From assembly GCA_963848335.1 (NCBI GenBank), contig CAWKDD010000001.1, forward strand, positions 434,001 through 498,000: a DNA stretch of 64,000 nt. The letters are read 5' to 3'. Shown piece by piece: positions 53,581 to 62,271 of this stretch (its first letter is position 1; each line of letters starts with the position of its first letter). Both the position numbers and the translations under genes were made by a program. The stretch comes from Chersky-840 sp963848335 (lineage in GTDB: Bacteria > Actinomycetota > Acidimicrobiia > Acidimicrobiales > UBA8190). Under the pieces are notes generated by a model that was not told the DNA's origin, searched no databases, and worked only from the letters and a program-made list of their open reading frames with translations.

Positions 53581-54796
53581 CATCGAACAGCGACTCCGGG
53601 ACGAGTTCGCCCTGCTCCGGCAGGTGCTCAAGGTCTCGGGTCCCGACCCGGCTCGGGTCTTCGCCCGCCGACCACTCTGGAAGTTCCTGCGCCGACACTT
53701 GTCGGCCTCGGTGCTGACCACGATCGGGGTGATCGGTGCGTCGACGGGTTTAGCCGTTGCGCTGAGTGGCACCCTGCCCCACTCGGCCCTGCCGACCACC
53801 AGCGTACCGCCAACCGCGGCCCTGCCGCCGACCGTGACTACTACTACCACCACCACACCGAAACAAACGCTCCCGCCGCTCAATCCTGGGACGCTACCGG
53901 TTCCGTTCGATTACACATGCTCGGTCGGGCTTTACATGTTGTCCCCCGCGAACCAGGCATCAGGCGAGTGCGTCCCTTACGCCTACCTGGTCGGCGGCAC
54001 AGCTTCGGACCCCAATAACAATACGGCGTGCCCGGCAGGTTCTTCCATGACCATGGGTCCCGTGGAGTGTGACAACGAGACTGGCATCGTGACCCCCGTT
54101 CCTCTTGGCCCGAACACCTGCTCGACTCCGGGAGGGCCGTGCCCCTCCTCGAGCTTGCCACTCACCTCGCAGGCGTCGGTCATCTCCTGGTCAGCGATCG
54201 AGTTTCCGACCGGGAAATGTCCGGCTGGCTATTACTTCGGTGAGGCGGACGGCAACGCGACCTGTGTGACCTACGACTACCTATCTGGCGGAACCTCCGC
54301 TACCCCGAACAACAAGACCGCTTGCCCGGCTGGCTCCGGGCTGAAGGGTGTAAGGCTGACCGGAACGTTGTGCACGCAGGATGCGGAGCCCTATGACATC
54401 GTCGCCCCGGTCTCTGCGGAGACGACTTACCAATCAGGCCCTCAGCTGAGCGCGATGTCAGAGCCCAGATCGGGGGCACTGGGCAGCACAAGCGTTAGCG
54501 CGACAGCGACATTGACCGGGATCGGTTCCACGCAAACAGGATCCCTTGAATTCGACATAAGTGAAGGGCCTTACAACGAAGGACAGCCGGCTTCGGTGGA
54601 ATCCGTGGCCGTTAGCGGCCCTGGAACTTATGCAATGCCCAACCCGTACAAGCCTGATCGTGCCGGCACCTGGTACGTCTCTGTCGATTTTGGCTTTACC
54701 TCAGGGCCAGGCTCCGGCCTTGAAGTAAGTGGGATGCCATCTCCAAACAATGATGACCCAGATCCTAACTTGGCGACGACGATCACACCTTCGTAG
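53573..54796 (+). CDS. membrane protein with tandem Cys repeats, likely anti-sigma or sensor partner
   Basis: A 407-residue protein. An acidic/basic cytoplasmic segment of about 45 residues (PDIEQRLRDEFALLRQVLKV) precedes one membrane span (VLTTIGVIGASTGLAVAL) and a Thr/Pro-rich stalk. The external part has two related blocks of about 55 residues, each with C-x-YLxGGT-x-PNN-x-TACPAGS (YLVGGTASDPNNNTACPAGS and YLSGGTSATPNNKTACPAGS), then a beta-rich domain. It starts within the sigma gene (8-base overlap, AAGGTGA upstream). No zinc-finger anti-sigma motif is seen, so the cytoplasmic tail would be the interaction site. Role inferred from gene coupling. Confidence 0.7.
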   Translation: MPDIEQRLRDEFALLRQVLKVSGPDPARVFARRPLWKFLRRHLSASVLTTIGVIGASTGLAVALSGTLPHSALPTTSVPPTAALPPTVTTTTTTTPKQTLPPLNPGTLPVPFDYTCSVGLYMLSPANQASGECVPYAYLVGGTASDPNNNTACPAGSSMTMGPVECDNETGIVTPVPLGPNTCSTPGGPCPSSSLPLTSQASVISWSAIEFPTGKCPAGYYFGEADGNATCVTYDYLSGGTSATPNNKTACPAGSGLKGVRLTGTLCTQDAEPYDIVAPVSAETTYQSGPQLSAMSEPRSGALGSTSVSATATLTGIGSTQTGSLEFDISEGPYNEGQPASVESVAVSGPGTYAMPNPYKPDRAGTWYVSVDFGFTSGPGSGLEVSGMPSPNNDDPDPNLATTITPS

Positions 54797-55102
54797 CATG
54801 GGACGACGTCCCGGCATCGGAAGGCTGTCCGCGCAAGGAGATGGCCGAGCACGCCGTTTCACTCTCGGCACCAGACTTCGGATCTCCTTCTGCAATCCGA
54901 AGTCCCCCTGGCAGCGCGGCAGCAACGAAGACACGAACGGACTCCTTGGTCAGTTTCTCCGGAAGGCAAACGGATCTCTCTACCATCGCGCAGACCGAGC
55001 TCAATGGCCACCGTTCGCTCTCTTAACGGCCGCCCTCGACAAACACTCGGTTGGGTGTCACCATCTGAAGCGTTCAACGCGGTCGTTGCGATGACCGGCT
55101 GA
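54796..55102 (+). pseudogene. C-terminal remnant of an IS30-family transposase
   Basis: Fragments in more than one frame spell an IS30 transposase end: AWDDVPASEG...KEMAEHA, then RISFCNPKSPWQRGSNEDTN, GLLGQFL (the FCNPxSPWQRGxNExTNGLL signature with the DDE glutamate), and LNGRPRQTLGWVSPSEAFNA ending VVAMTG-TGA at 55102. The N-terminal two-thirds is gone and the remainder carries at least two shifts. It is a dead insertion sequence immediately after the sigma/membrane operon. No inverted repeats were found at its edges. Confidence 0.85.
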
Positions 55103-55243
55103 GGCCACAGGGGACCTCGTACCAGACGATTGTAAGCTACCCACGTGGGCAGTGCCGTTTGTCAGCGCCTCAGCGGATGGTCAACCCGCTCGATAACGAC
55201 AACTCGGAGTGACCCGCCTCACTGATCCGTTCGGACAGCGCGC

Positions 55244-55531
55244 CTACCTGGCCCAGAGCACCTCGAACAGCCTCGTCTCGGGAGGAGCCTCGGCGTTTCC
55301 GGCCAGGTGCTCATTGAGCCGAGGTCGAACGATTCCCGCAGCGACATCGGCGTGCTCTTGCGTGTCCCAGAGCACATAGATCCCATAATCACCCTTCGCG
55401 TGGTCTCCGAAGACCGTCACGGCCTGACAGCCCGGTTGCACCGAAATGAGCGGGGCCAGTTCTTCGGCCAGCTCTTGCGCCTCCGCCTCCTTTCCCGATC
55501 CGAGCGAGAACCTGACAAGACGTGTGTACAT
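55244..55531 (-). CDS. antibiotic biosynthesis monooxygenase (ABM) domain protein
   Basis: A 95-residue protein with a dimeric alpha+beta barrel pattern: YTRLVRFSLGSGKEAEAQEL at the start, PLISVQPGCQAVTVFGDHAK in the middle and DYGIYVLWDTQEHADVAAGI, ending LFEVLWAR. Such small proteins are quinone or heme-oxygenating monooxygenases or stress-related. GAGGAGG lies 7 bases before the ATG. It is divergent from the repeat copy 55681 region. Exact substrate unknown. Confidence 0.8.
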   Translation of the reverse strand: MYTRLVRFSLGSGKEAEAQELAEELAPLISVQPGCQAVTVFGDHAKGDYGIYVLWDTQEHADVAAGIVRPRLNEHLAGNAEAPPETRLFEVLWAR

Positions 55532-55680
55532 CGACGGACCTCCTCAGTTCGACAGACCGCAGACAGTTTGACCTCCAGACGAGGCCCAAGCACTGGTTGG
55601 CCCAGAAACCGAGGGCGCCGTTCTGGAAATGTCGGTCCGGTCCGGGTTCTGAGAGGGTCTCGCCCGAAGGTGGGGAGGCG

Positions 55681-55925
55681 ATCGATAGTCGGGGCTGTGC
55701 GCCGCCGGTGACTTCCCCTGCATCCGACAGTTGCACCTGAATCGGGTGGCCCGGCCACGGGGTGACCTGTCCCGGATCACCCCCGCCAAACATTTCCGGG
55801 CGGGTCCCATTGGGGCTGCCCATCCGGCGTCCAGGGCGATGTCACGGCTGATCCGGGTTCTGACGGCCATAAGGGTCCGGGTGATTCCGAGCGTAGGGAG
55901 TTGGACCTCCTGGTCCTCTCCGGTC
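55681..55925 (+). repeat. diverged intergenic repeat copy 5 (R5)
   Basis: Recognisable by TCGGGGCTGTGCG at the left, CATCCGACAGTTGCAC, AAACATTTCCGGGCGGG, CATTGGGGCTGCCCATC, and the right-end GGTGAT...TCCTGGTCC. The central invariant block is altered and lacks several bases. The CCGA/TCGG pairing and the CCC-ATT-GGG hairpin are kept. It lies 221 bases upstream of the serine hydrolase gene. Confidence 0.6.
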
Positions 55926-56145
55926 GACCCGTCAGGTCGAACCGCTCTCATTTTCCCAGTCGTGCGAAAAGTCAGATCCTCTGAGTATCGTTGGCCCACA
56001 TTTGCTTAGCGGACAGGACGGGCAGACGAATCCCTTTCAACAGGACTGTGGTGATACCGGCCACGAGGAGGCTCTTCATCTGCCGGGTGCTCTGCTCACC
56101 GGTCCTCTCAATGGTGCCACCACTGCAAGGACGGAGCAACGAAGA

Positions 56146-57528
56146 ATGTCACGACGCGCTTCGTACGCAGTATTCAGTGTGGCGATTTCAATAGTAGCGG
56201 CAAGCTGTAGTAGTCCGTCGGGCCATGCAACTCCTCCCAAAGTGACCACGAATACGGCGTCGAGCTCGACCGCCTTCATTTCCGCCACGATCCCCAAAAC
56301 TCCGGTAGGAAACCAGCTCACATGGTTCCTTGCCGCGCTGTCCGACGTCCCGCTTTCTGCACAAGTGATAAGTGCCCACTTCGAGCCTCGCCTCCTGGAG
56401 CAGGCCAGCTCGGCCACATTCAATGCGGCACTCGAGGAATTCTTACCGCCTTCCGGAGGGTCTCTGGTGGGCTTGATATCGGAAGAGCCAACATCTCTTG
56501 TGGCCCTTGCGAGCTTCGGTAACGGGAACTGGAAGGTGACGATCTCGGTAAACAACACCGGGCTCATCGACAGACTGCTTCTCACGCCGTCACCAGCACC
56601 GACGAGCTGGGCCGGGATCGACGGGGAGCTTACGGCGCTGGCTCCTCGCGTAAGTTTTCTTGCCGCAGAGGTATCCGACGGGGTGTGCAGACCGATCCAT
56701 CAGGTGGCTTCTTCGACAGCCCGGCCACTGGGTTCGCAATTCAAACTATTTGTCCTGGGGGCGCTTGCCAATCAGGTTTCCAGAGGCCGAGTTGCCTGGG
56801 CCCAAGAACTTACGGTCCAAGATGGACTCAAGAGCATCGGGAACGCGAAGGGCTCTGGGTCACTTGAATTTAGCCCTGCTGGCACTAAGAGTTCCGTGCA
56901 AAAGGCGGCAAAACAGATGATCTCGATCAGCGACAATACCGCCGCCGATATGCTGATCAACCTGGTAGGTCGATCTGCTGTGGAATCGCAGGTCCGGCAA
57001 TGGTCGAGCAATGCAACGCTGGACGCCCCGTTTCTGACCACGCGGGAGCTGTTCATCCTGCACTACGTCGACTATCCGACGTTGGCGAATGCGTACCTCA
57101 CCCTGCCGCCGAACAAACGAGCGGCGTATCTTGCATCGGCGGTAGATCCGCTCTCGCTCAGCGAGGTTCAAGGGTCGACCGAGCCGCGTGACATCGACAG
57201 CATCGAATGGTTCGGATCTCCCGATGACATCTGCCACGCTTTTTCAGGATTGCAACAACTGTCCTATCAAAGCAAGATGTCGCCCCTTGCCTCCATTCTC
57301 TCCGTGAACCAAGGTGGCCTCCGACTCAACCCGTCTCAATGGCCCACCGTCTGGTTCAAGGGTGGATCTGAACCAGGGGTGCTGACCCTTGGGTATCTGG
57401 CGAAAAACACCAAAGGCCAGACCTATGTGGTGTCGGCGATGGTGTCGAATCCGACCACCGCACTGTCCCCTTGGGCCACTGGATCACTCTTGGAGGTAGC
57501 CAAGGGCGCCTTCGACAAAGTGGGATAG
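56146..57528 (+). CDS. LpqF-like serine hydrolase lipoprotein (class A beta-lactamase fold)
   Basis: A 460-residue lipoprotein. Signal and lipobox: FSVAISIVAASCSS. An N-terminal NTF2-like domain (LSDVPLSAQVISAHFEPRLL and onward) precedes a beta-lactamase/D-Ala-D-Ala peptidase-like domain with SxxK in PLGSQFKLFVLGAL, the SDN motif in ISISDNTAADMLIN and KGG in WFKGGSEPGV. This two-domain plan occurs in mycobacterial LpqF and in Cpe-like ORFs. It probably acts on the peptidoglycan side; hydrolysis of beta-lactams is not implied. ATG 56146 with GGAG 10 bases upstream. Well-formed, unfragmented gene. Confidence 0.83.
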   Translation: MSRRASYAVFSVAISIVAASCSSPSGHATPPKVTTNTASSSTAFISATIPKTPVGNQLTWFLAALSDVPLSAQVISAHFEPRLLEQASSATFNAALEEFLPPSGGSLVGLISEEPTSLVALASFGNGNWKVTISVNNTGLIDRLLLTPSPAPTSWAGIDGELTALAPRVSFLAAEVSDGVCRPIHQVASSTARPLGSQFKLFVLGALANQVSRGRVAWAQELTVQDGLKSIGNAKGSGSLEFSPAGTKSSVQKAAKQMISISDNTAADMLINLVGRSAVESQVRQWSSNATLDAPFLTTRELFILHYVDYPTLANAYLTLPPNKRAAYLASAVDPLSLSEVQGSTEPRDIDSIEWFGSPDDICHAFSGLQQLSYQSKMSPLASILSVNQGGLRLNPSQWPTVWFKGGSEPGVLTLGYLAKNTKGQTYVVSAMVSNPTTALSPWATGSLLEVAKGAFDKVG

Positions 57529-57916
57529 CCCCGCTTTCAAACGCAAGGGTCGAATGCGCCCGATTCCGAGTGATACCACGCCGTCGATCCGAAAGAATGC
57601 CGGTGCCGGACCGGTGCTGGGCCCGAAGGCAAGGGACCGAAGCCATCCTGTATTCGGGGCGATCTCGAGGGATCCACGCATCACCTCGGCTCACAGCAGA
57701 GGCTGTCACTGGCCAGGACGTGCGACATGAACGTGTGGCTCTCAGCGGCCGGACAGGCCGAGATCTGGGACCGACATGAAGCCGGCCCGTACATACGCCC
57801 CGTTCGCCCTGGCCTCGGCGACGGCCACCGCGGTGTTCGCGGCCGCTCAGGAACCGGTCCGTAGCGATCCTGTCGAGGCGGCCCGACCAGGCAGGGATGA
57901 GCGGATCACCACCTCG
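57529..57916. other. 388-base intergenic stretch
   Basis: No supported gene. The frame of the following methyltransferase is open back to an ATG at 57776 with a hydrophobic start, but that extension lacks a ribosome-binding site and family similarity. Confidence 0.5.
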
Positions 57917-58651
57917 ATGAAGCATCATCTGGCCATGGGTCCCGACCCCGATCACGGCAATGACGCCTATGTGCCGACAGTGCCCAAAGAGTACGTCGAT
58001 CAGATTCGCATGTGGCACGAGCGGGCCTATGCGGAGGCAGTGGCCGATGCCGGCACCGACCAGGTGTTCGAGTACCTGGGTATCACTCTGACCGTCCCAC
58101 CAGATGTCATGCCGATCACGCCAATGTCACATCATTTGGGTGAGGCCGTTCTCACAGAGGTGCAAGAGGGCGAACGTGTGCTGGACATGGGGACCGGTAG
58201 CGGCGTCAACGCCATCCTCGCTGCCACGAAGGGGGCACAAGTCCTCGCCGTGGACATCAACCCACGGGCTGTGGAAGCCGCTCGGGCGAATGCCGAGAGA
58301 AACGGCGTCGCCGACAGAGTCGAGGTTCGAGCAAGCGACGTGTTCTCCGAGGTCGAAGGGCGCTTCGACGTGATCGTATTCGACCCGCCATTTCGGTGGT
58401 TTCGTCCCCGCAGCTTGCTAGAGGCGGCGATGACGGACGAGGGCTATCGGGGGATGACTACGTTCTTCCGAGACGCTCGCCAGCATCTCGCGGAAGGCGG
58501 GAGGATGTTGGTCTTCTTTGGCACTTCCGGCGACCTTGGCTATCTCCAAAGCCGCTTCGGGGAAGAAGGGTTCTCGACCGAGATCGTTGCCCACGACCAG
58601 CTCGAAAGGGAGGGGTGGGGAGTCGAATACTTCACGTTCCGGGTGACCTAG
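57917..58651 (+). CDS. methyltransferase with DPPF motif (MTS/N6-type)
   Basis: A 244-residue protein. The SAM motif VLDMGTGSGVNAILAATKGA is followed by VLAVDINPRAVEAARANAER and the VIVFDPPFRWFRP catalytic loop. Asp/Asn-Pro-Pro-Phe/Tyr defines the N6-adenine or glutamine (HemK/RsmC) methyltransferases, so it probably modifies a nucleic-acid base or a protein glutamine. ATG 57917 is one of several possible starts. Convergent with rnpB. Substrate unknown. Confidence 0.78.
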   Translation: MKHHLAMGPDPDHGNDAYVPTVPKEYVDQIRMWHERAYAEAVADAGTDQVFEYLGITLTVPPDVMPITPMSHHLGEAVLTEVQEGERVLDMGTGSGVNAILAATKGAQVLAVDINPRAVEAARANAERNGVADRVEVRASDVFSEVEGRFDVIVFDPPFRWFRPRSLLEAAMTDEGYRGMTTFFRDARQHLAEGGRMLVFFGTSGDLGYLQSRFGEEGFSTEIVAHDQLEREGWGVEYFTFRVT

Positions 58652-58723
58652 GCGTACTTCCCGCGGTCTGGCCGCGCTATGGGGCGAGATCGCACGGATA
58701 AAAGCTCTCGTCAGATGCCTGAT

Positions 58724-59098
<375 letters not shown>

Positions 59099-59190
59099 CT
59101 GTTCAGTCTGTCAGGTCGGGTGCCCTCGGGACACGTCCGCCACGGTGTTCGGGGGCCGTCGGCGACCATCCCCTCGATAGGGTGGCGCCC

Positions 59191-60555
59191 ATGGACCCGC
59201 AGTCCGGCCGGCTCGCCCTCGAGGAGCAGCCCGAGGCGCTGTCGATCGCCGCCCTGTACCGCCAGGTGCAAGCGGCCATCACGGCCTCGTTCCCTCGAGG
59301 CCACCTGCAATGGGTGCGGGGGGAGATCCAGAGCATCTCGGACCGCACCGGGCACTGCTACATCGAGCTGGTCGATCCTGACACGGCCCGGGGACGGGAC
59401 ACCCCGGTGCTCAAGGTCAACTGCTGGGGAAGGACCTGGGGCCCGCTCAAGGCGACGCTCGGAACTCAGGGAGTGGTGCTCGAGCCCGGCATGGTGGTGT
59501 CGCTGAGGGGTCGCGTGGAGTTCTACCCTCCCAAAGGCCAGATCAATTTCATCGCGTCCGACGTCGACGTGACCGCCCTGTTGGGCCGGCTGGCGGCCCG
59601 ACGGGCCGCGCTGCTCCACGCGCTCGACGGTGAGGGGCTCTTGGACCGCAACTGCCGGCTCGAGGTGCCCCTGGTGCCGTTGCGTATCGGGCTCGTGGCC
59701 AGCCAAGGATCGGAGGGATACAACGACTTCGTGGGCCAGCTGCAGGGGTCGGAGCTGGCCTTTGCGGTCGTCCTTTTCCGGGCCAACGTCCAAGGGGCCG
59801 GCGCCCCGGCGTCGATCGCCCGGGCGCTCGGGGCGCTGTCGGGCTCGGAGCTCGACGTCGCTGTCCTGGTGCGGGGCGGCGGGTCGCGCGGGGATCTCGC
59901 CGCCTTCGACGCCGAGCCCGTGGCCCGCGCCATCGCCTCCCTGGGGGTCCCCCTGTGGACCGGGATCGGCCACACCGGAGACCGGTCCGTCGCCGATATC
60001 GTCGCCAACCGGTCGTTCGTGACGCCCACGGCATGCGGTCAAGAACTGGTCCGCCAGGTGCGGGAGTGGTGGGAGTCTGTGGCGCGCTCTGGCGCCCGCA
60101 TCGGGCGATGTGCGGCCGACGCGCTGCAACGCTCCGCCTTGCGGGATACCGCCGCACGTCACCGCCTGACGAGCGCCACTCGCAACCAGCTGTCTCGCCA
60201 TGCCGAGCGGCTCGAGGGCAGAGCCGAGCAGATCACAGCCCAGGCGCGCCGCCAGCTCGACTACGCCCGCGCCTCGGTCGAGCGACGAGCCGGCCTCGTC
60301 GGGCCCCGTGCGCTGGGGGCGGTCGACCGTCAACAACAGAGGGCAGCTACCTGGAGGCGACTGCTGTCCGCCTACGACATCGAGCGCCAACTCGAACGCG
60401 GCTACACCATCACGCTCGGCGCCGACGGCGCCGTGCTCCGCTCGGTGAGCGATCTCCGCACCGGGGCCACGCTGTTGACACGGTTCGCGGACGGGCGGGC
60501 GAGCTCGACCGTCGAAGCCACCGAGCCTCGATCGACGAGTGAGGGGAAGACATGA
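59191..60555 (+). CDS. xseA: exodeoxyribonuclease VII large subunit
   Basis: A 454-residue protein. An N-terminal OB-fold (LSIAALYRQVQAAITASFPR, then LQWVRGEIQSISDRTGHCYI) is followed by the XseA core: RIGLVASQGSEGYNDFVGQL, VAVLVRGGGSRGDLAAFDAE, and IGHTGDRSVADIVANRSFVT, with a coiled-coil C-terminus. Together with XseB it degrades single-stranded DNA. ATG 59191 is used; the frame continues upstream through rnpB and should not be used. Stop overlaps xseB start by 4 bases. Confidence 0.93.
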   Translation: MDPQSGRLALEEQPEALSIAALYRQVQAAITASFPRGHLQWVRGEIQSISDRTGHCYIELVDPDTARGRDTPVLKVNCWGRTWGPLKATLGTQGVVLEPGMVVSLRGRVEFYPPKGQINFIASDVDVTALLGRLAARRAALLHALDGEGLLDRNCRLEVPLVPLRIGLVASQGSEGYNDFVGQLQGSELAFAVVLFRANVQGAGAPASIARALGALSGSELDVAVLVRGGGSRGDLAAFDAEPVARAIASLGVPLWTGIGHTGDRSVADIVANRSFVTPTACGQELVRQVREWWESVARSGARIGRCAADALQRSALRDTAARHRLTSATRNQLSRHAERLEGRAEQITAQARRQLDYARASVERRAGLVGPRALGAVDRQQQRAATWRRLLSAYDIERQLERGYTITLGADGAVLRSVSDLRTGATLLTRFADGRASSTVEATEPRSTSEGKT

Positions 60556-60944
60556 CCGCAGCAGGGCGCGACGAGCACGTCCCCGTGACCGGTGAGCCGG
60601 TGGAGGAGCTCAGCTACATGGCCGCAAGTCGCGAGCTCGACGGCATCGTCGAGTTCTTCGAGAGGAGCGAGGTCGACGTGGACCAGCTCGTGGAGCGCCT
60701 GGAGCGGGCGACCGCCATCGTCGACGAGCTCGACAGGCGGATCCGGCGCACCCGCGCCCAGGTGGAAGAGCTCGTCCCCAAGCTCGAGGCGGTGGGAGGT
60801 GCCGCATCGGAGGCGAGGGCCGGAGGCGACGACGGGGAAGCCGAGGCCGCCGGCGAACCGGATGGGCGCTCGGGTGGCGAGCTCGGTGATCGGGTACCGG
60901 CCGACCGTGCCGAGGCCAGGGACGGAGACACCCTGCCCTTCTGA
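60552..60944 (+). CDS. xseB: exodeoxyribonuclease VII small subunit with acidic tail
   Basis: A 130-residue protein whose middle section (YMAASRELDGIVEFFERSEV, then DVDQLVERLERATAIVDELD) is the XseB helical hairpin; a long Gly/Glu/Ala-rich acidic tail (GGDDGEAEAAGEPDG) extends it by about 45 residues beyond the usual size. Translationally coupled to xseA by ATGA. Confidence 0.9.
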   Translation: MTAAGRDEHVPVTGEPVEELSYMAASRELDGIVEFFERSEVDVDQLVERLERATAIVDELDRRIRRTRAQVEELVPKLEAVGGAASEARAGGDDGEAEAAGEPDGRSGGELGDRVPADRAEARDGDTLPF

Positions 60945-60960
60945 ATCGCCGGACGGCGTT

Positions 60961-62268
60961 TCAGGACGCGCCCATCGTCACCGGCAGGCTGGCCAAGCCC
61001 CGGAGGGTGATGGAATCGCGATGGGTCACACCCCCGTCACCGAGCTCGAGTCCCTCGAAACGGGTCAGCAGGCGGCCGAAGCACACTTGTCCCTCCAGGC
61101 GGGCGAGCGCCGCACCCAGGCAGTAGTGGATCCCGCTCCCGAAGCTCATCGGGGCGCCTTCGTCGCGACCCAGATCGAGGATCTCGGGGCGGCGAAATCG
61201 GCGTGGGTCGCGATTGGCCGCCCCGAGCAGCGTCATGACCTGCTCTCCGGGCGCGATGTCCTGACCGGCGACGACGGTGGCGCGCAAGGCCACGCGGCCG
61301 TCGAGCTGCACCGGGCTGTCCCACCGCAGCAGCTCCTCGACCGCTCGTTGCACGGCCACGGGATCCTGTGCCGACGACCGCAGGCGCGCGAGCTCCTCGG
61401 GATGGCTGAGCAAGGCGTACAGACCGTTGCCGATGAGGTTCGTCGTGGTCTCGAAACCCGCCGCGAAGAGCAGGACGGCGGTGGAGACCACCTCGTCCTC
61501 GGTGAGCCGGTCCGAACCGTCGGACACGGCGACGAGCTCCGACAGGAGGCCCTCGGCAGGACGCTTCCGGCGCTGTGCCACCAGATCCGTGAAGTACTCC
61601 TCCATCGACAGCCGCGCCGAGCGCGCCGCCCGCAGGTCCTCGAGACCCGACATGGGCTCGAGGATGGCCGTGGCCACCCGGACCAGCGTCTGGAATTGTG
61701 CTCGGTCCTCCCCGGGAACGCCGAGGAGCTCGCCGATCACCGCCACCGGGAGCGGGAATGCGAGCTCATGCATCACATCGACGCTTTGGCCCCCGCTGGC
61801 GAGCTCGGCCAGGGCGTCGAGGAGCCCGTCGCACAGCGCCACCACGTGAGGCCGCAGCGCTTCGACGGTGTTGGGCGTAAAGGCGCGGGCCACGAGCCCA
61901 CGCAGGCGAGTGTGGTCGGGGGGATTGAGCGTGAGCATCGACTGACGTCGGCGGAAGAACTCCAAGAAGTCCGCCGCCTCCTCGGCCGGGACCCCCCACC
62001 TGTCCAGGCGCATCCGCGCCGTGGCATCGAGGTCGGACCCCTTGCCGAACTGGGGCGCCCGCAGGACCTGCTGGCAGTCGGCGAAGCGTGTCACGATCCA
62101 GCTGCCGATGGCCGAGCGGAACACCGGTACGTGTTCCCGAATGCGGGCGTAGTGGGGATAGGGGTCGGCGCGGCCCTCGGGCGTGCCGAGCACGGCCACG
62201 AGCTCGGCATCGAGGTCGGGCGACTCCATGGTCGGCGCTGGCACCGGATCAGGTGCGGGGCTCGTCAC
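60961..62268 (-). CDS. cytochrome P450
   Basis: A 435-residue P450 with I-helix LLFAAGFETTTNLIGNGL, ExxR in AVEELLRWDS, and haem loop FGSGIHYCLGAALARLEGQV. Sequence motifs around LNPPDHTRLRGLVARAFTPN are like bacterial P450s that act on fatty acids, steroids or terpenoids. GTG 62268 begins 3 bases past the stop of the upstream acyl-CoA ligase, so the pair is an operon and the substrate may be an acyl-CoA-related lipid. Redox partners are not in the window. Confidence 0.92.
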   Translation of the reverse strand: MTSPAPDPVPAPTMESPDLDAELVAVLGTPEGRADPYPHYARIREHVPVFRSAIGSWIVTRFADCQQVLRAPQFGKGSDLDATARMRLDRWGVPAEEAADFLEFFRRRQSMLTLNPPDHTRLRGLVARAFTPNTVEALRPHVVALCDGLLDALAELASGGQSVDVMHELAFPLPVAVIGELLGVPGEDRAQFQTLVRVATAILEPMSGLEDLRAARSARLSMEEYFTDLVAQRRKRPAEGLLSELVAVSDGSDRLTEDEVVSTAVLLFAAGFETTTNLIGNGLYALLSHPEELARLRSSAQDPVAVQRAVEELLRWDSPVQLDGRVALRATVVAGQDIAPGEQVMTLLGAANRDPRRFRRPEILDLGRDEGAPMSFGSGIHYCLGAALARLEGQVCFGRLLTRFEGLELGDGGVTHRDSITLRGLASLPVTMGAS

Positions 62269-62271
62269 GGG

